Part shown: piece by piece, positions 1-7,473 of the stretch | Layout of the letters: the number at the start of each line of letters is the position of its first letter | Position numbering within the stretch: the stretch's first letter is position 1 | DNA from: a bacterium | GTDB lineage: Bacteria; UBA10199; 2-02-FULL-44-16; JAAZCA01 | Direction: 5' to 3' | NCBI GenBank assembly: GCA_021810905.1 | Contig: JAJZQH010000015.1 | Span: 1 to 53,453 of the forward strand | Length of the DNA: 53,453 nucleotides | Notes under the pieces: model-generated | What the model was told of the DNA's origin: nothing | Databases searched by the model: none | Seen by the model: only the letters and a program-made list of their open reading frames with translations | Made by a program: the position numbers and the translations under genes

Positions 1-102
1 AAGGGAGAGAAGCTCGGCGAGGGATCGGTATTCCTGGGATACGAGCTGCTTGATCTCTCCGATCAATTGTTCATCGCTCATGTGTGACGGATGATTTTGC
101 AT
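1..102 (-). CDS. Partial CDS, N-terminus of an HNH-endonuclease-like family protein
   Basis: A reading frame begins with ATG at 102 and runs off the left edge of the window, so only 34 codons are visible. An AAGGAGG Shine-Dalgarno sequence at about 109-115, six bases upstream, supports this start. The visible N-terminus has MSDEQLIGEIKQLV followed by a Leu/Glu-rich helix (SLAELLSL). That pattern resembles the leader of the multi-copy HNH-endonuclease-domain proteins common in deltaproteobacterial genomes, but the catalytic part lies outside the window. The family call is therefore only a resemblance. An internal ATG at codon 8 is an alternative start without a clear ribosome-binding site. Confidence 0.45.
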   Translation of the reverse strand, partial: MQNHPSHMSDEQLIGEIKQLVSQEYRSLAELLSL

Positions 103-370
103 GTCGAGCCTCCTTGTTATGAGATCGCTATACCACATAAGTTTCCTGACGTGCGTAGAGGCGTTTGAGCAGAGATGCAGAGAAAAACGACGCGCATCTT
201 CAAACGCAGAACCGATGCGGATGTGCGCGATATGTGCGATGATGGCGGCATGAACTGATGAATGGCTCCGATGTCGGGCAAGATCGAAAATCGCGTTCGC
301 AAAAATCGTCAATATAAAAGTCAAGAGCACGAAATATTTTTTCAGGAGAAGAGACGTATATGTCCAAGTT

Positions 371-511
371 GTCACTTCGTTCTGACGATAAAGGTTATTT
401 GTTGTCACTTCGTTCTGACCGCAGATGTTATTTATTCAGAGCTTACGCTCTTCACTTATTGCATGGCGGTTCCGAGCTACGCTCGTCACGCTTTATAGCT
501 CCTGTACGTTG
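371..511 (+). repeat. Copy of the 72-73 bp mobile element, interrupted by a second copy
   Basis: Bases 371-403 match the left part of the element found in the tRNA-Ala remnant at the other end of the window (GTCACTTCGTTCTGACGAT, then AAGGTTATTTG). Bases 472-511 match its right part (CCGAGC, CGCTCGTCAC, CTCCTGTACG). Joined together they make 73 bp, the same length as the copies at 52181-52252 and 52278-52350. The element has a small internal hairpin (GAGC/GCTC) and no coding capacity. It follows a TT dinucleotide, as the other full copies do. Confidence 0.75.
404..471 (+). repeat. Divergent element copy nested inside the 371-511 element
   Basis: This copy begins with GTCACTTCGTTCTGAC, as the outer copy does, and then diverges (CGCAGATGTTATTTATTC). 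It keeps the GAGCTTACGCTC hairpin and ends near 471, where the outer copy resumes. It is about 68 bp long and also follows TT. The arrangement indicates that one member of the family jumped into another. Confidence 0.65.
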
Positions 512-676
512 TCCACAAACTCGTCGGCCGACGGCGGATGTCAGGTGAAGCCGGGCCGTCGGCCAGGGTATTGTGGGCAACTTGGACCAGGGATCGATCT
601 CGCGGTATTTTGTCGAAGCGTACGGCGGATGAACCAAAATTTCCGTCGATTTTGATGTGTCAGATCAATAACAAAT

Positions 677-689
677 GGTGCCTGGCACC
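677..689. repeat. GTGCCTGGCAC palindrome, copy 1
   Basis: GGTGCCTGGCACC is a near-perfect palindrome with arms GTGCC and GGCAC. The same core occurs at 12316-12327 and 21676-21687, so it is a dispersed motif. Its role is unknown. Confidence 0.55.
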
Positions 690-827
690 GTCGTATCATG
701 CCTGACAATTCGAACAATTTGCAAAAAGCCGCTGGTTTTTTGACGCCCTTCGCGCGACCGGCCGTGCGCACGCAAATAGTCCGAGGCTCCGCTGAACCTG
801 ATCTACGGCGGGCTCGGGCTCTGAATT

Positions 828-1244
828 CTAAAACTCCGCGCGATCGAGAAAATCCAGAAATTCAGCAGGTGAAATAATCGTGACGCCCTGAAATGACTTC
901 AGGGGGATGAGGTGTTTTTTGTCTCCTGACACCAGCAACTTTGCATCTGCCTCCACCGCGCACTCAAGAATACGGTTGTCCGCGTCCGGCGATTTGATTT
1001 TCTGGACCCGGAAACGCGGATAGATGAGCTGCGCAATAGCGATGATTCGATCACATGCATCCGTGGCCTCTTCTTCGGTAAATTTGAACTTCTCGATGAG
1101 CACTCTCCTGAATTCGGTAAGGATGTCCGGAGAGACGAAACACTTTACAGAGCCCATGCGCATGACGCGGATGACCTGATCGCAGACGCCGCCCGGGAAA
1201 ACCAGAGCCGAGATGTAGACGTTTGTATCGAGCACCACGTTCAC
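828..1244 (-). CDS. PIN-domain toxin of a type II toxin-antitoxin pair
   Basis: This is a 138-residue PIN-domain protein of the putative toxin group COG1569, a family of Mg2+-dependent RNases that cleave RNA when freed from their antitoxin. The N-terminal LDTN motif supplies Asp6. Further acidic residues expected of the active site are Glu44 (LTEFRR), Asp87/Asp89 (PDADNRILECA) and Asp108 (SGDKKHL), so the site looks complete. The gene starts with ATG at 1244 and overlaps the last four bases of the upstream ribbon-helix-helix gene, so the two are translationally coupled. The actual RNA target cannot be told from sequence. Confidence 0.85.
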   Translation of the reverse strand: MNVVLDTNVYISALVFPGGVCDQVIRVMRMGSVKCFVSPDILTEFRRVLIEKFKFTEEEATDACDRIIAIAQLIYPRFRVQKIKSPDADNRILECAVEADAKLLVSGDKKHLIPLKSFQGVTIISPAEFLDFLDRAEF

Positions 1245-1477
1245 GAGCGCACCTCGTCAACAATGCGTTCGATATCCTCGTCGGATGAAATCCTGAGCCT
1301 GCGCGCACGCCCGGAAATTTTAAGCTGCAACTCCTGCCACTTGCGCTGTTCGATATAATTGCGCACGGCATCCTGGATAACGGCGCTGCGCCCCTTGTGC
1401 TCGAGCCTTGCCATCTTATCGATTTCCTTCGCGATGTCCGCGGGCAATGAAATGCTCGCTGCTGTGCTTTTACCCAT
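1241..1477 (-). CDS. Ribbon-helix-helix (CopG-like) antitoxin
   Basis: This small DNA-binding protein of 78 residues begins MGKSTAASISLPADIAKEI, the typical beta strand and first helix of the ribbon-helix-helix fold. GRSAVIQDAVRNYI forms the second helix. The basic and acidic C-terminal tail probably wraps the PIN toxin encoded directly downstream. The start chosen is ATG at 1477, which has GAGGAGGAGG just upstream. A GTG at 1492 would place the start inside that ribosome-binding site. The protein probably represses its own promoter at 1500-1528, where an inverted repeat sits between the -35 and -10 boxes. Confidence 0.85.
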   Translation of the reverse strand: MGKSTAASISLPADIAKEIDKMARLEHKGRSAVIQDAVRNYIEQRKWQELQLKISGRARRLRISSDEDIERIVDEVRS

Positions 1478-1499
1478 ATGCCTCCTCCTCACAGGAAGA

Positions 1500-1528
1500 A
1501 GTATAGGTTATACGATTATCGTATTCAA
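1500..1528 (-). promoter_or_regulatory. Promoter with embedded operator for the PIN/RHH operon
   Basis: Read on the minus strand, TTGAAT (1528-1523) and TATACT (1505-1500) are separated by exactly 17 bases, a good sigma-70 type promoter. Within the spacer and the edge of the -35 box lies the inverted repeat ATACGA-TTA-TCGTAT (1510-1524), of the size bound by ribbon-helix-helix dimers. Binding there would block RNA polymerase, which fits autorepression. Confidence 0.65.
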
Positions 1529-1569
1529 TATTTTTTATTAGTTTCTATAATATTAAATAATATCATAAA

Positions 1570-2346
1570 TCATACCCGGATCATCACAATTTTCCTCAGC
1601 CAGAGGGCGCCCATGGACTCGATGACAAACGCTGCAGCCAGAAGCGCCAGGCCCATCCTCGTCTGAAAGAGCGGGGCGATGAATTCCGGCGCGAGAAGCC
1701 CAAGCGCTGCGGCGAGCCCCCAGGGGAGCGCCAGCAGGATGATCGCCTGCATCACATTCTGCATGGTGATGGCGCTTATCCGATCCGTCACGCGCCTCCG
1801 TTCCTCGATGGTTGAAGAGAGAGTGGCGAACGTCTCTATGAGATTGCCGCCCGTCCTTCGCAGCACCTCCACGGACTGAACCATGAGGGCGACGTCGTCG
1901 GTAGGGAGGCGTTGCGCAAGCGTCGCAAAGGCATCGTCAACGGTACGGCCGAGTTTCAGCTGCGCGAGCATCCTCTTCATCTCATCACCGAGAGGCGGGC
2001 TCATTTCTATGGCCGCCATTTCAAGGGCCTGCGGGAGCGCGAGTCCTGCCTTGAGCGCGCTTCCCATGAGCGAGAGCGCGTCCGAAAGCTGCGCGTCGGC
2101 GCGAGCCATCCTCCGGCGATGCATGGCCCGCAGCAGGACTTTGGCGACTGGGCCCGCAAGCGCGAGCAGAGGAATCGCCTCCTCGGGCGCCGAAAGCTCG
2201 GCAAGGTCGAGTGCTATAACGATCTTTTCGCGTTCCTTTGCCAGCCACGCCGAAAATCGGCGCCGCCTTGAGATCAGCGCCAGCACCGACGCAAATACCG
2301 CCAGCGCAAGAGCAAGGACGCTGATAAATTTGAGAACGAAATCCAT
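1570..2346 (-). CDS. TadB/TadC-type inner-membrane platform protein of the Tad pilus
   Basis: This is a 258-residue integral membrane protein of the type II secretion F (GspF) family, the inner-membrane base on which Tad/Flp pilin is assembled by the ATPase. A hydrophobic helix spans about residues 3-25. The cytoplasmic T2SSF helical domain covers about 90-205 (ALSLMGSALKAGLALPQALE, RRTGGNLIETF), and two hydrophobic segments close the protein. The start is ATG at 2346 with AGGTGGG upstream; a longer frame to 2376 lacks support. It is the last gene of the operon. Tad systems usually have two such proteins, TadB and TadC, but only one is present, and assignment between them is not possible. Confidence 0.8.
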   Translation of the reverse strand: MDFVLKFISVLALALAVFASVLALISRRRRFSAWLAKEREKIVIALDLAELSAPEEAIPLLALAGPVAKVLLRAMHRRRMARADAQLSDALSLMGSALKAGLALPQALEMAAIEMSPPLGDEMKRMLAQLKLGRTVDDAFATLAQRLPTDDVALMVQSVEVLRRTGGNLIETFATLSSTIEERRRVTDRISAITMQNVMQAIILLALPWGLAAALGLLAPEFIAPLFQTRMGLALLAAAFVIESMGALWLRKIVMIRV

Positions 2347-2410
2347 ACGCCCACCTTCCTGACCCTGATCCGACAATAAATTTCAAATGTCGGACCCGCA
2401 AAGTACCATC

Positions 2411-2519
2411 CCCTCTCCCCTTGCGGGAGAGGGACAGGGTGAGGGGAAACATACCTGTGGTAGACTTGGTTCCAATTGTTCACCCTCTCCCCAGCCCTCT
2501 CCCATCAAGGGAGAGGGGA
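2411..2519. repeat. Pair of inverted GGGAGAGGG palindromic repeats
   Basis: CCCTCTCCCCTTGCGGGAGAGGG at 2411 onward and a second copy at 2481-2519 (CCCTCTCCCATCAAGGGAGAG) are each self-complementary and lie in opposite orientations. They resemble REP/BIME repeats. They fill the roughly 200 bp gap between the ATPase gene and the last gene of the pilus operon, where they could stabilise or attenuate the transcript. Confidence 0.7.
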
Positions 2520-2563
2520 TGTTGATGACAGGTTTTATTGCCGGATCAGGGCTGACCGCTGCG

Positions 2564-4654
2564 TCACGGCTGCAATGCCGGCAGATCTAATCCCGCCGCG
2601 CGCAGCTGCTCGACAAAACGGGGAGGGAGTCCGGTGGACCGCAGAATCCCTCCGCCGTCGTCGCTCGCTGCAAGGGTCTGCATGCAGACCACGTTCCCTT
2701 CCATTCCAGTCACCTCGGAGATCTCCACGACCCTGCGCGCTCCGCCTCGAACGCGTGCGACCTGCACGATGAGATCCACGGCGCGCGCGATCTGTTCGCG
2801 CACAGCGGCGAGCGGAAGTTCAGCGCCCGCGGTGAGCACCATCGTCTCGAGCCGCGCCAGGACGTCGCGCGGAGAATTTGCGTGCACCGTGGTGAGCGAG
2901 CCCTCATGGCCCGTGTTCATCGCCTGCAGCATGTCCAGGGCCTCGGCCCCGCGGCACTCGCCGACCACGATTCGATCGGGCCGCATGCGCAGCGCATTTC
3001 TCACGAGATCGCGTATAGTCACCGCGCCCGCGCCTTCAATGTTTGCTGGCCTCGCCTCCAGCCTCACCACGTGCGGAAGGCCGATCTTGAGTTCCGCGGC
3101 GTCTTCTATGGTGATGATGCGTTCAATCGGATCGATCTCCGACGCGAGTACGCCGAGAAGCGTTGTCTTGCCTGCTCCAGTGCCGCCGGATATGACGATG
3201 GAGAGCCTCGCGCGCACGCACGCGCGCAGGAATGCCGCGGCATTCTGAGGCAACATTCCCAGCCGCACGGCCTGCGATAGTCCGTCGATCGATTTGAGGA
3301 ATCTCCTTATGGTGAGCGCCGGCCCGTCCACGGCGAGCGGCGGAATGATCGCGTGCAAGCGCGATCCGTCGGGGAGTCTCGCATCTACGGAGGGGCTCGC
3401 CTCGTCGAGCCTTCGGCCGGTCGGGAGGAGAAGCCGCTCGATCACGGCCATCAATTGCGCATCGTCCGCGAATGATGCATCCACGCGCTCTATGACGCCG
3501 CGCCGTTCGATATAGATCCTGTTCGAGCCGCACGCCATCACCTCGGTCACCTCGGGATCTGAAAGCAGCGGCGAGAGCGGACCGAAGCCGAGCGCGTCGT
3601 CGATAACGCGCTCCACCACGGCATCCTGAGAAACGCCATCCAGCCGCTCGCGCGGCAGAGTTACGGAAAGCCTTCTTGCCTCTGCGGCGATCTTCTCCCT
3701 GATTCCTTCACCAGATGGAGAGCCGTGCGCGTGGGCAGCGGCGCTTTTCATGGCGAGAGCGATGTCGCGGTCTTCCCTGATCCTGTCCAGCACGATTCGC
3801 GCTGCAATCGCGGTCGAATCTCCGGCACATTGGCGTCCGCTCGACGTCGCGCACTCATCGTCATCGCGTCCCGGCCCGCCTTGCAAAAGTGCGACCGCTC
3901 GATCGAGCACGCGTTCGGCCAGCCGTTCCGCATCGGAGGCGTCGCCCCACGACGCGAGCCGCCATCGCCTTGCGAGCCGGGAGGCGATCGCAAGATCAAA
4001 CGGGGAGATGCAGAATGCAGCGGGACGCAGCGATCCATGGAGCGACAGCATGCCTTCTATCGCCCTGCCGGCTGCGGCGACGCCTCCCTCGACGGCCGTC
4101 GATGCGACGATGAGCGCCGGCAGACCGGCCAGAGAGTTGAGATGCACCGGGGTAGAGCCGGCGGCAAAGCGCGCTGCAACAGACGAGAGCAGGATGATGT
4201 CATATGCTGCTGCAAATGCGCTGAGCTCTTGATCGAACGGTGCGCGGTCTCTCACCGCGATCATACCCGCGTGAAAACTTGCCGAAGCGACATATCCGCG
4301 CAAGGCCTCGGAGTCCATTCGATCCACATGCGGCAGGACTTCCTCAAGCGAACGGACTCCGCACCTGCCGTTGCTCTCGAGAGGATCGCAATCCATGACC
4401 AGCACGTTGATCCTCTTTTTCGCGAACCAACCTGCGATCGCATCTATCGCGCGCAGTCCAGAGCTATTGTCATCTGCGCTCACGATCGCAAAACCACGGC
4501 AGCGGGATTGAAAGCTCGCCGCGGCTTGCCGCGGGGTATCACTGGCAACATCTCCGATCACCCTCACCCTTCCCTCTCCCCTCAAGGGAGAGGGTGGCGG
4601 AAACCCCGCAGCAAGCTGCGGGGAATCTTCAGATTGAGAAGAACCGGCGATCAT
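2564..4654 (-). CDS. Fused CpaE/TadZ-like and CpaF/TadA ATPase of the Tad pilus
   Basis: The 696-residue protein has two parts. Residues about 50-260 look like a degenerate MinD/TadZ (CpaE) receiver-ATPase domain. It keeps the strand NVLVMDCDPLES but has lost the GKT Walker A signature (SADDNSSGLRA stands there). Residues about 285-695 are a complete secretion ATPase of the CpaF/TadA family with Walker A GGTGAGKTT (about 490-498), Asp box IEDAAEL, Walker B region VVGECRGAEALDM and His box TVHAN. This motor drives pilin assembly at the inner membrane. The start chosen is ATG at 4654, overlapping the secretin stop as ATGA; a GTG at 4660 is possible. Codons near the N-terminus come from a 70 bp dispersed repeat (4558-4627). 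Confidence 0.85.
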   Translation of the reverse strand: MIAGSSQSEDSPQLAAGFPPPSPLRGEGRVRVIGDVASDTPRQAAASFQSRCRGFAIVSADDNSSGLRAIDAIAGWFAKKRINVLVMDCDPLESNGRCGVRSLEEVLPHVDRMDSEALRGYVASASFHAGMIAVRDRAPFDQELSAFAAAYDIILLSSVAARFAAGSTPVHLNSLAGLPALIVASTAVEGGVAAAGRAIEGMLSLHGSLRPAAFCISPFDLAIASRLARRWRLASWGDASDAERLAERVLDRAVALLQGGPGRDDDECATSSGRQCAGDSTAIAARIVLDRIREDRDIALAMKSAAAHAHGSPSGEGIREKIAAEARRLSVTLPRERLDGVSQDAVVERVIDDALGFGPLSPLLSDPEVTEVMACGSNRIYIERRGVIERVDASFADDAQLMAVIERLLLPTGRRLDEASPSVDARLPDGSRLHAIIPPLAVDGPALTIRRFLKSIDGLSQAVRLGMLPQNAAAFLRACVRARLSIVISGGTGAGKTTLLGVLASEIDPIERIITIEDAAELKIGLPHVVRLEARPANIEGAGAVTIRDLVRNALRMRPDRIVVGECRGAEALDMLQAMNTGHEGSLTTVHANSPRDVLARLETMVLTAGAELPLAAVREQIARAVDLIVQVARVRGGARRVVEISEVTGMEGNVVCMQTLAASDDGGGILRSTGLPPRFVEQLRAAGLDLPALQP
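4558..4627. repeat. 70 bp palindromic repeat, copy A, inside the pilus ATPase gene
   Basis: This 70 bp sequence is identical to 27682-27751. It contains two hairpins, CCCTCTCCCCTCAAGGGAGAGGG and CCCCGCAGCAAGCTGCGGGG. Here it lies in frame within the 5' part of the ATPase gene and encodes a Pro/Gly/Arg-rich peptide around GFPPPSPLRGEGRVRV. Copy B is intergenic. Confidence 0.85.
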
Positions 4655-6162
4655 CTCCACTTTCTCCCTTTATTGCGCCGCGGCTTTTTTTCCGCGGCTG
4701 CATCGTCGATGGCAGCGCCGTTTTTGGTGGAGTATGCCGCAAACTCCTTCTTCGAACGATCCTTGATCATCGCCTCCTCGGTCGAGAGGAACGAGCGCAG
4801 CTCGGCCTCTGCTGGTTTCGGCTGTTCGACATACTTCGGCGTCACGAAGATCACGAACTCCGAGCGATTCGACTGAAAGTCCTTTGAAAGAAAGAGCGTG
4901 AACAGCGCCGACGATCCGTCCAGATCGCGCGGCGCCCGGTTGTGCATCTTGACGTCGCCGTTTCTGATGATGTTGCCCAGCACGACGCTTTGCCCTATGG
5001 GACATATCGCTGTAGTCGAAATCGTGTGCGTATCCACCGCACCGCGGATGTCCGCGGAAGGCGCCGAGAGAGTAGCGGATATTTTGAGATCCACGCCTCC
5101 CGGCACTTCGATCGGCTCAGCCGTTATGTCCACTCCGACCTTCTTGAATTGCACCTGCTCGCCCTTGAGAAATGGGACCTCCGAGCCGCTGAAGATCTTT
5201 GCCTCCTCCCCGCTCTTCACCACGATCGAAGGATTTTCGAGCACGCGGCCGTCGCCGCGCTCGCGGATAAAGCGCAACCGTGGGATCAAGTTGAAGACGA
5301 ATCCAAGGATCGAGCGGCCCATATCGCCGACTGCGGAGAGAAGTCCCGCGCCCCCGCCCGCCGACGCGGCCCCGCTGAAATCCTTTGGGAACGAACCCGG
5401 CGCCCAGTTGAGGCCGAGTTCGCGAAGGGCCTCGCGCTTGATCTCCATCAGATGGAAATCTAGTTCGATGAGTCTGCCCTGTCCGACGCTGCGGCCGCTG
5501 TCCTTCACCTCTATGAGATTGAGCACATCCGGAGAATAGAGCCTTGCTATTTCATTGGCGCGTTTCGCGTCTGCGGCGCTGTGTGCGACGCCCTCGAGCA
5601 CGACGCGGTCGCGCACCGCGCGGGCCTTGACGCCTGGCACATCGAGCGCCGCGCCGATTGCGTCCGCAACCTGCCCAACTACGTCGCGCGAGATGCGGAC
5701 CCTGCTTCGCACGCGCGGGTCCGAGCGCGCGAGCCCCTCGATCTGCCTAAAATCATCCGGCTCCGCGACTTCGCCCGCCACCTCCACGCGGCCGTCGCGC
5801 AGCTGAACCCTCACGCCCTTCAGATCGCCCACCTGCTCGCGCACGCGTTCGAGCGCATCCTTCAGAGTCGTGGTCACGACCCTCACCACGAACTCGTCCT
5901 GTTTACCGCCGCCCGAATCCCAGAGCGTAACGGTCGTTTCGCCTCCGCCCTTCGCGTTCAGGTAGAGCGAGCGGCGATCCTGGCCGACGAGATAGTCGCA
6001 CACGCCGGTATCGGCTACTGCCACGTCTCCGATATCGTATTCAACGGTGAGCGTCGCCGCCTGTCCCTTCATCATCGTCTGCGCCTCGATTGCTGCATAC
6101 GCATTGGGAATCAAGAGAATGATTACGAGCAGCGCTATTGCAGCAATGATTTTGGTCCTCAT
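4651..6162 (-). CDS. cpaC: Outer-membrane secretin CpaC/RcpA of the Tad pilus
   Basis: This 503-residue secretin forms the outer-membrane channel for the Flp pilus. A Sec signal peptide covers residues 1-23 (IIAAIALLVIILLIPNAYA). A pilus-specific N-domain follows, then BON-like segments (about 95-220, VRVQLRDGRVEVAGEV), then the secretin core (about 235-455) with FIRERGDGRVLENPSIVVK, SGSEVPF and VPGGVDLKISATLSAPS. The C-terminus is charged (KKPRRNKGRKWR). A GGAGG sequence precedes the ATG at 6162. The gene ends in an ATGA overlap with the ATPase gene. Length and domain order are normal for CpaC. Confidence 0.9.
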   Translation of the reverse strand: MRTKIIAAIALLVIILLIPNAYAAIEAQTMMKGQAATLTVEYDIGDVAVADTGVCDYLVGQDRRSLYLNAKGGGETTVTLWDSGGGKQDEFVVRVVTTTLKDALERVREQVGDLKGVRVQLRDGRVEVAGEVAEPDDFRQIEGLARSDPRVRSRVRISRDVVGQVADAIGAALDVPGVKARAVRDRVVLEGVAHSAADAKRANEIARLYSPDVLNLIEVKDSGRSVGQGRLIELDFHLMEIKREALRELGLNWAPGSFPKDFSGAASAGGGAGLLSAVGDMGRSILGFVFNLIPRLRFIRERGDGRVLENPSIVVKSGEEAKIFSGSEVPFLKGEQVQFKKVGVDITAEPIEVPGGVDLKISATLSAPSADIRGAVDTHTISTTAICPIGQSVVLGNIIRNGDVKMHNRAPRDLDGSSALFTLFLSKDFQSNRSEFVIFVTPKYVEQPKPAEAELRSFLSTEEAMIKDRSKKEFAAYSTKNGAAIDDAAAEKKPRRNKGRKWR

Positions 6163-6180
6163 TTCCGTCCTCCACGCATT

Positions 6181-6208
6181 TTTTACGACTTACGACTTAC
6201 GATTTACG
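6181..6208. repeat. Tandem heptamer repeats in the cpaB-cpaC gap
   Basis: Four 7-base units of the type TACGACT, TACGACT, TACGATT, TACGAAT stand in tandem in the 56-base gap between cpaB and cpaC. A different heptamer array lies in another gap of the same operon (8791-8825). Confidence 0.65.
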
Positions 6209-6218
6209 AATCACGGCC

Positions 6219-7067
6219 TCACCTTCCCTTGTACTCCCTGAACCCCTTGCGCGGCGACACGAGTTCCGCATTTTCCCCTGCGATCGAATGTATCGTCGTG
6301 GGTGCGGTTCGATTCGCGTCTTCCTCTTCACCCGTTGGTCTGAGAGCGATCGCGAGGGCCGCGGACTCTTGCGCAAACGCGAGCGACTGCGCCTCAGCCG
6401 GCGTAACAGAGAGCGTCACCGCCAAATCCTCGCTGCCCCTTCGCGCGGGCATGGCCGACGAGAAGATGCCGGTTTTTGTCCGTTCTTCGCCCGTCAATTC
6501 GGGACTGCCCGCCATCCTGCGGTTGACCGCCAAAACCTGCGCGCCGGAGACGATCTGCAGAGTCGTCCTTCTGATCGACGCCTCGTTTCCCAGATCGAAC
6601 GTGGCCAGGACGTCCACGGAATCGTTCGGCGCTATCAGTGCCGATGCGGCGGAATATGCGGGGAGCGAAACGGAGAACGCGCGGCGGCCGGACGGGATGA
6701 TGCCCGCGAGTCCGAAGCCGTCGGCCGGAAGGCGGGCCACGGATTTTGTGATCTGTGAACCCGCCCTGATTGGCACGACTGCGATCCTGCCGCCCGCCTC
6801 ATCCATGGAGGCTATCGCTCCGGGCTCTACGAATCGCCGCGGAATTTCCGCGAGCGCGAGCCTTCCTTCACCCAGCGACTCTCCGGCGGCAATGTCGCTT
6901 GCCGCAGCTACGACGACCACGGGTTCGGAAATTTTCATGAGCTTTGCCTCCCTCTGCGACAGATAGCCTGACGCAAAGAGCGCGGCTGCGAGCGCCGAGA
7001 GCGAAGCCACGATGACCGGTTTTTTTGAAACAGCATCTTTAAGGAACGCAAATCGGGATAGCTGCAA
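6219..7067 (-). CDS. cpaB: Flp pilus assembly protein CpaB/RcpC
   Basis: This is a 282-residue inner-membrane-anchored periplasmic protein that links the Tad inner-membrane complex with the secretin. One transmembrane segment (VIVASLSALAAALFASGYL) is followed by a SAF domain (VVVAAASDIAAGESL, EIPRRFVEPGAI, IRAGSQI) and the RcpC/CpaB domain (AFSVSLPAYSAASALIAPND, VDVLATFD). The start is a TTG at 7067, preceded by GAGGAGG with six-base spacing. The longer in-frame extension is antisense-like basic sequence that overlaps the upstream gene. The C-terminal 29 codons have few conserved features. The gene overlaps the upstream TadE-like gene by 29 bases, which suggests coupled translation. Confidence 0.85.
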   Translation of the reverse strand: MQLSRFAFLKDAVSKKPVIVASLSALAAALFASGYLSQREAKLMKISEPVVVVAAASDIAAGESLGEGRLALAEIPRRFVEPGAIASMDEAGGRIAVVPIRAGSQITKSVARLPADGFGLAGIIPSGRRAFSVSLPAYSAASALIAPNDSVDVLATFDLGNEASIRRTTLQIVSGAQVLAVNRRMAGSPELTGEERTKTGIFSSAMPARRGSEDLAVTLSVTPAEAQSLAFAQESAALAIALRPTGEEEDANRTAPTTIHSIAGENAELVSPRKGFREYKGR

Positions 7068-7473
7068 GTGAAACCTCCTCGATCTCCTCGATGCACGGCC
7101 TCTTGAATCCGTTTCCGTCATGCGATTCGTCCCAGGCCCGCGCGGCCATGCCTGCGCGGGCCTCAGCTTCCGCGACGTCGCGCACCGCTGCCGTGAAGAC
7201 AAAGGCGAAGTGTGCGATCGCGACGATGAAGATCGCCGCGATAGGGGCCATGGCCGCGAGTTCAACGGCCGCCGATCCCCTGCAGCGTTTGGACGAATGA
7301 AAAGGATGAGAACTTATTTCAAAACCCTGTTGCTCGGTACGGATGGTCCTTCTGGACGCAACTTCGGATGGGGAAACCCCCTCCCCGCGCCTGCGGCGCG
7401 GTTCCCTTCCCCAGCGTCCAGAAGAACCATCCTCCCCTCGCCGGATTTTGAAATAAGTTCTCGTCTTTTTCAT
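7039..7473 (-). CDS. Short TadE-like pseudopilin with repeat-encoded N-terminus
   Basis: Residues about 62-125 have the TadE/TadG signature: a basic start, then RGSAAVELAAMAP and a long hydrophobic helix (IAAIFIVAIAHFAFVFTAA), then a polar tail. Such minor pseudopilins help pilus biogenesis in the periplasm. The first 58 residues (MKKTRTYFKIRRGEDGSSGR and on) are encoded entirely by the palindromic element at 7295-7475 and have no relation to TadE. No other ATG, GTG or TTG gives a sensible start, so the element appears to supply it. The ATG overlaps the TadG-like stop codon as ATGA. The real leader may have been lost, so the protein may be altered or inactive. Confidence 0.6.
   Translation of the reverse strand: MKKTRTYFKIRRGEDGSSGRWGREPRRRRGEGVSPSEVASRRTIRTEQQGFEISSHPFHSSKRCRGSAAVELAAMAPIAAIFIVAIAHFAFVFTAAVRDVAEAEARAGMAARAWDESHDGNGFKRPCIEEIEEVSLAAIPICVP

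Larger units (their letters stand above)
103..827. other. Gene-poor region with mobile repeat remnants
   Basis: No convincing gene is seen here. Short frames exist on both strands, but they lack ribosome-binding sites and recognisable motifs. The stretch holds the nested repeat element at 371-511 and a GTGCCTGGCAC palindrome at 677-689. The segment from about 520 to 660 may be decayed coding sequence, but no family was recognised. Confidence 0.5.

Noticed and set aside
3725-4876. Long plus-strand open frame (383 codons) opposite the pilus ATPase and secretin genes
   Set aside because: It is antisense to a strongly conserved ATPase, has Arg/His-rich composition typical of shadow frames in GC-rich DNA, and has no ribosome-binding site.
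5581-6966. Long plus-strand open frame opposite cpaC and cpaB
   Set aside because: It crosses two recognisable genes on the other strand and an intergenic gap, and has no protein-like motifs.
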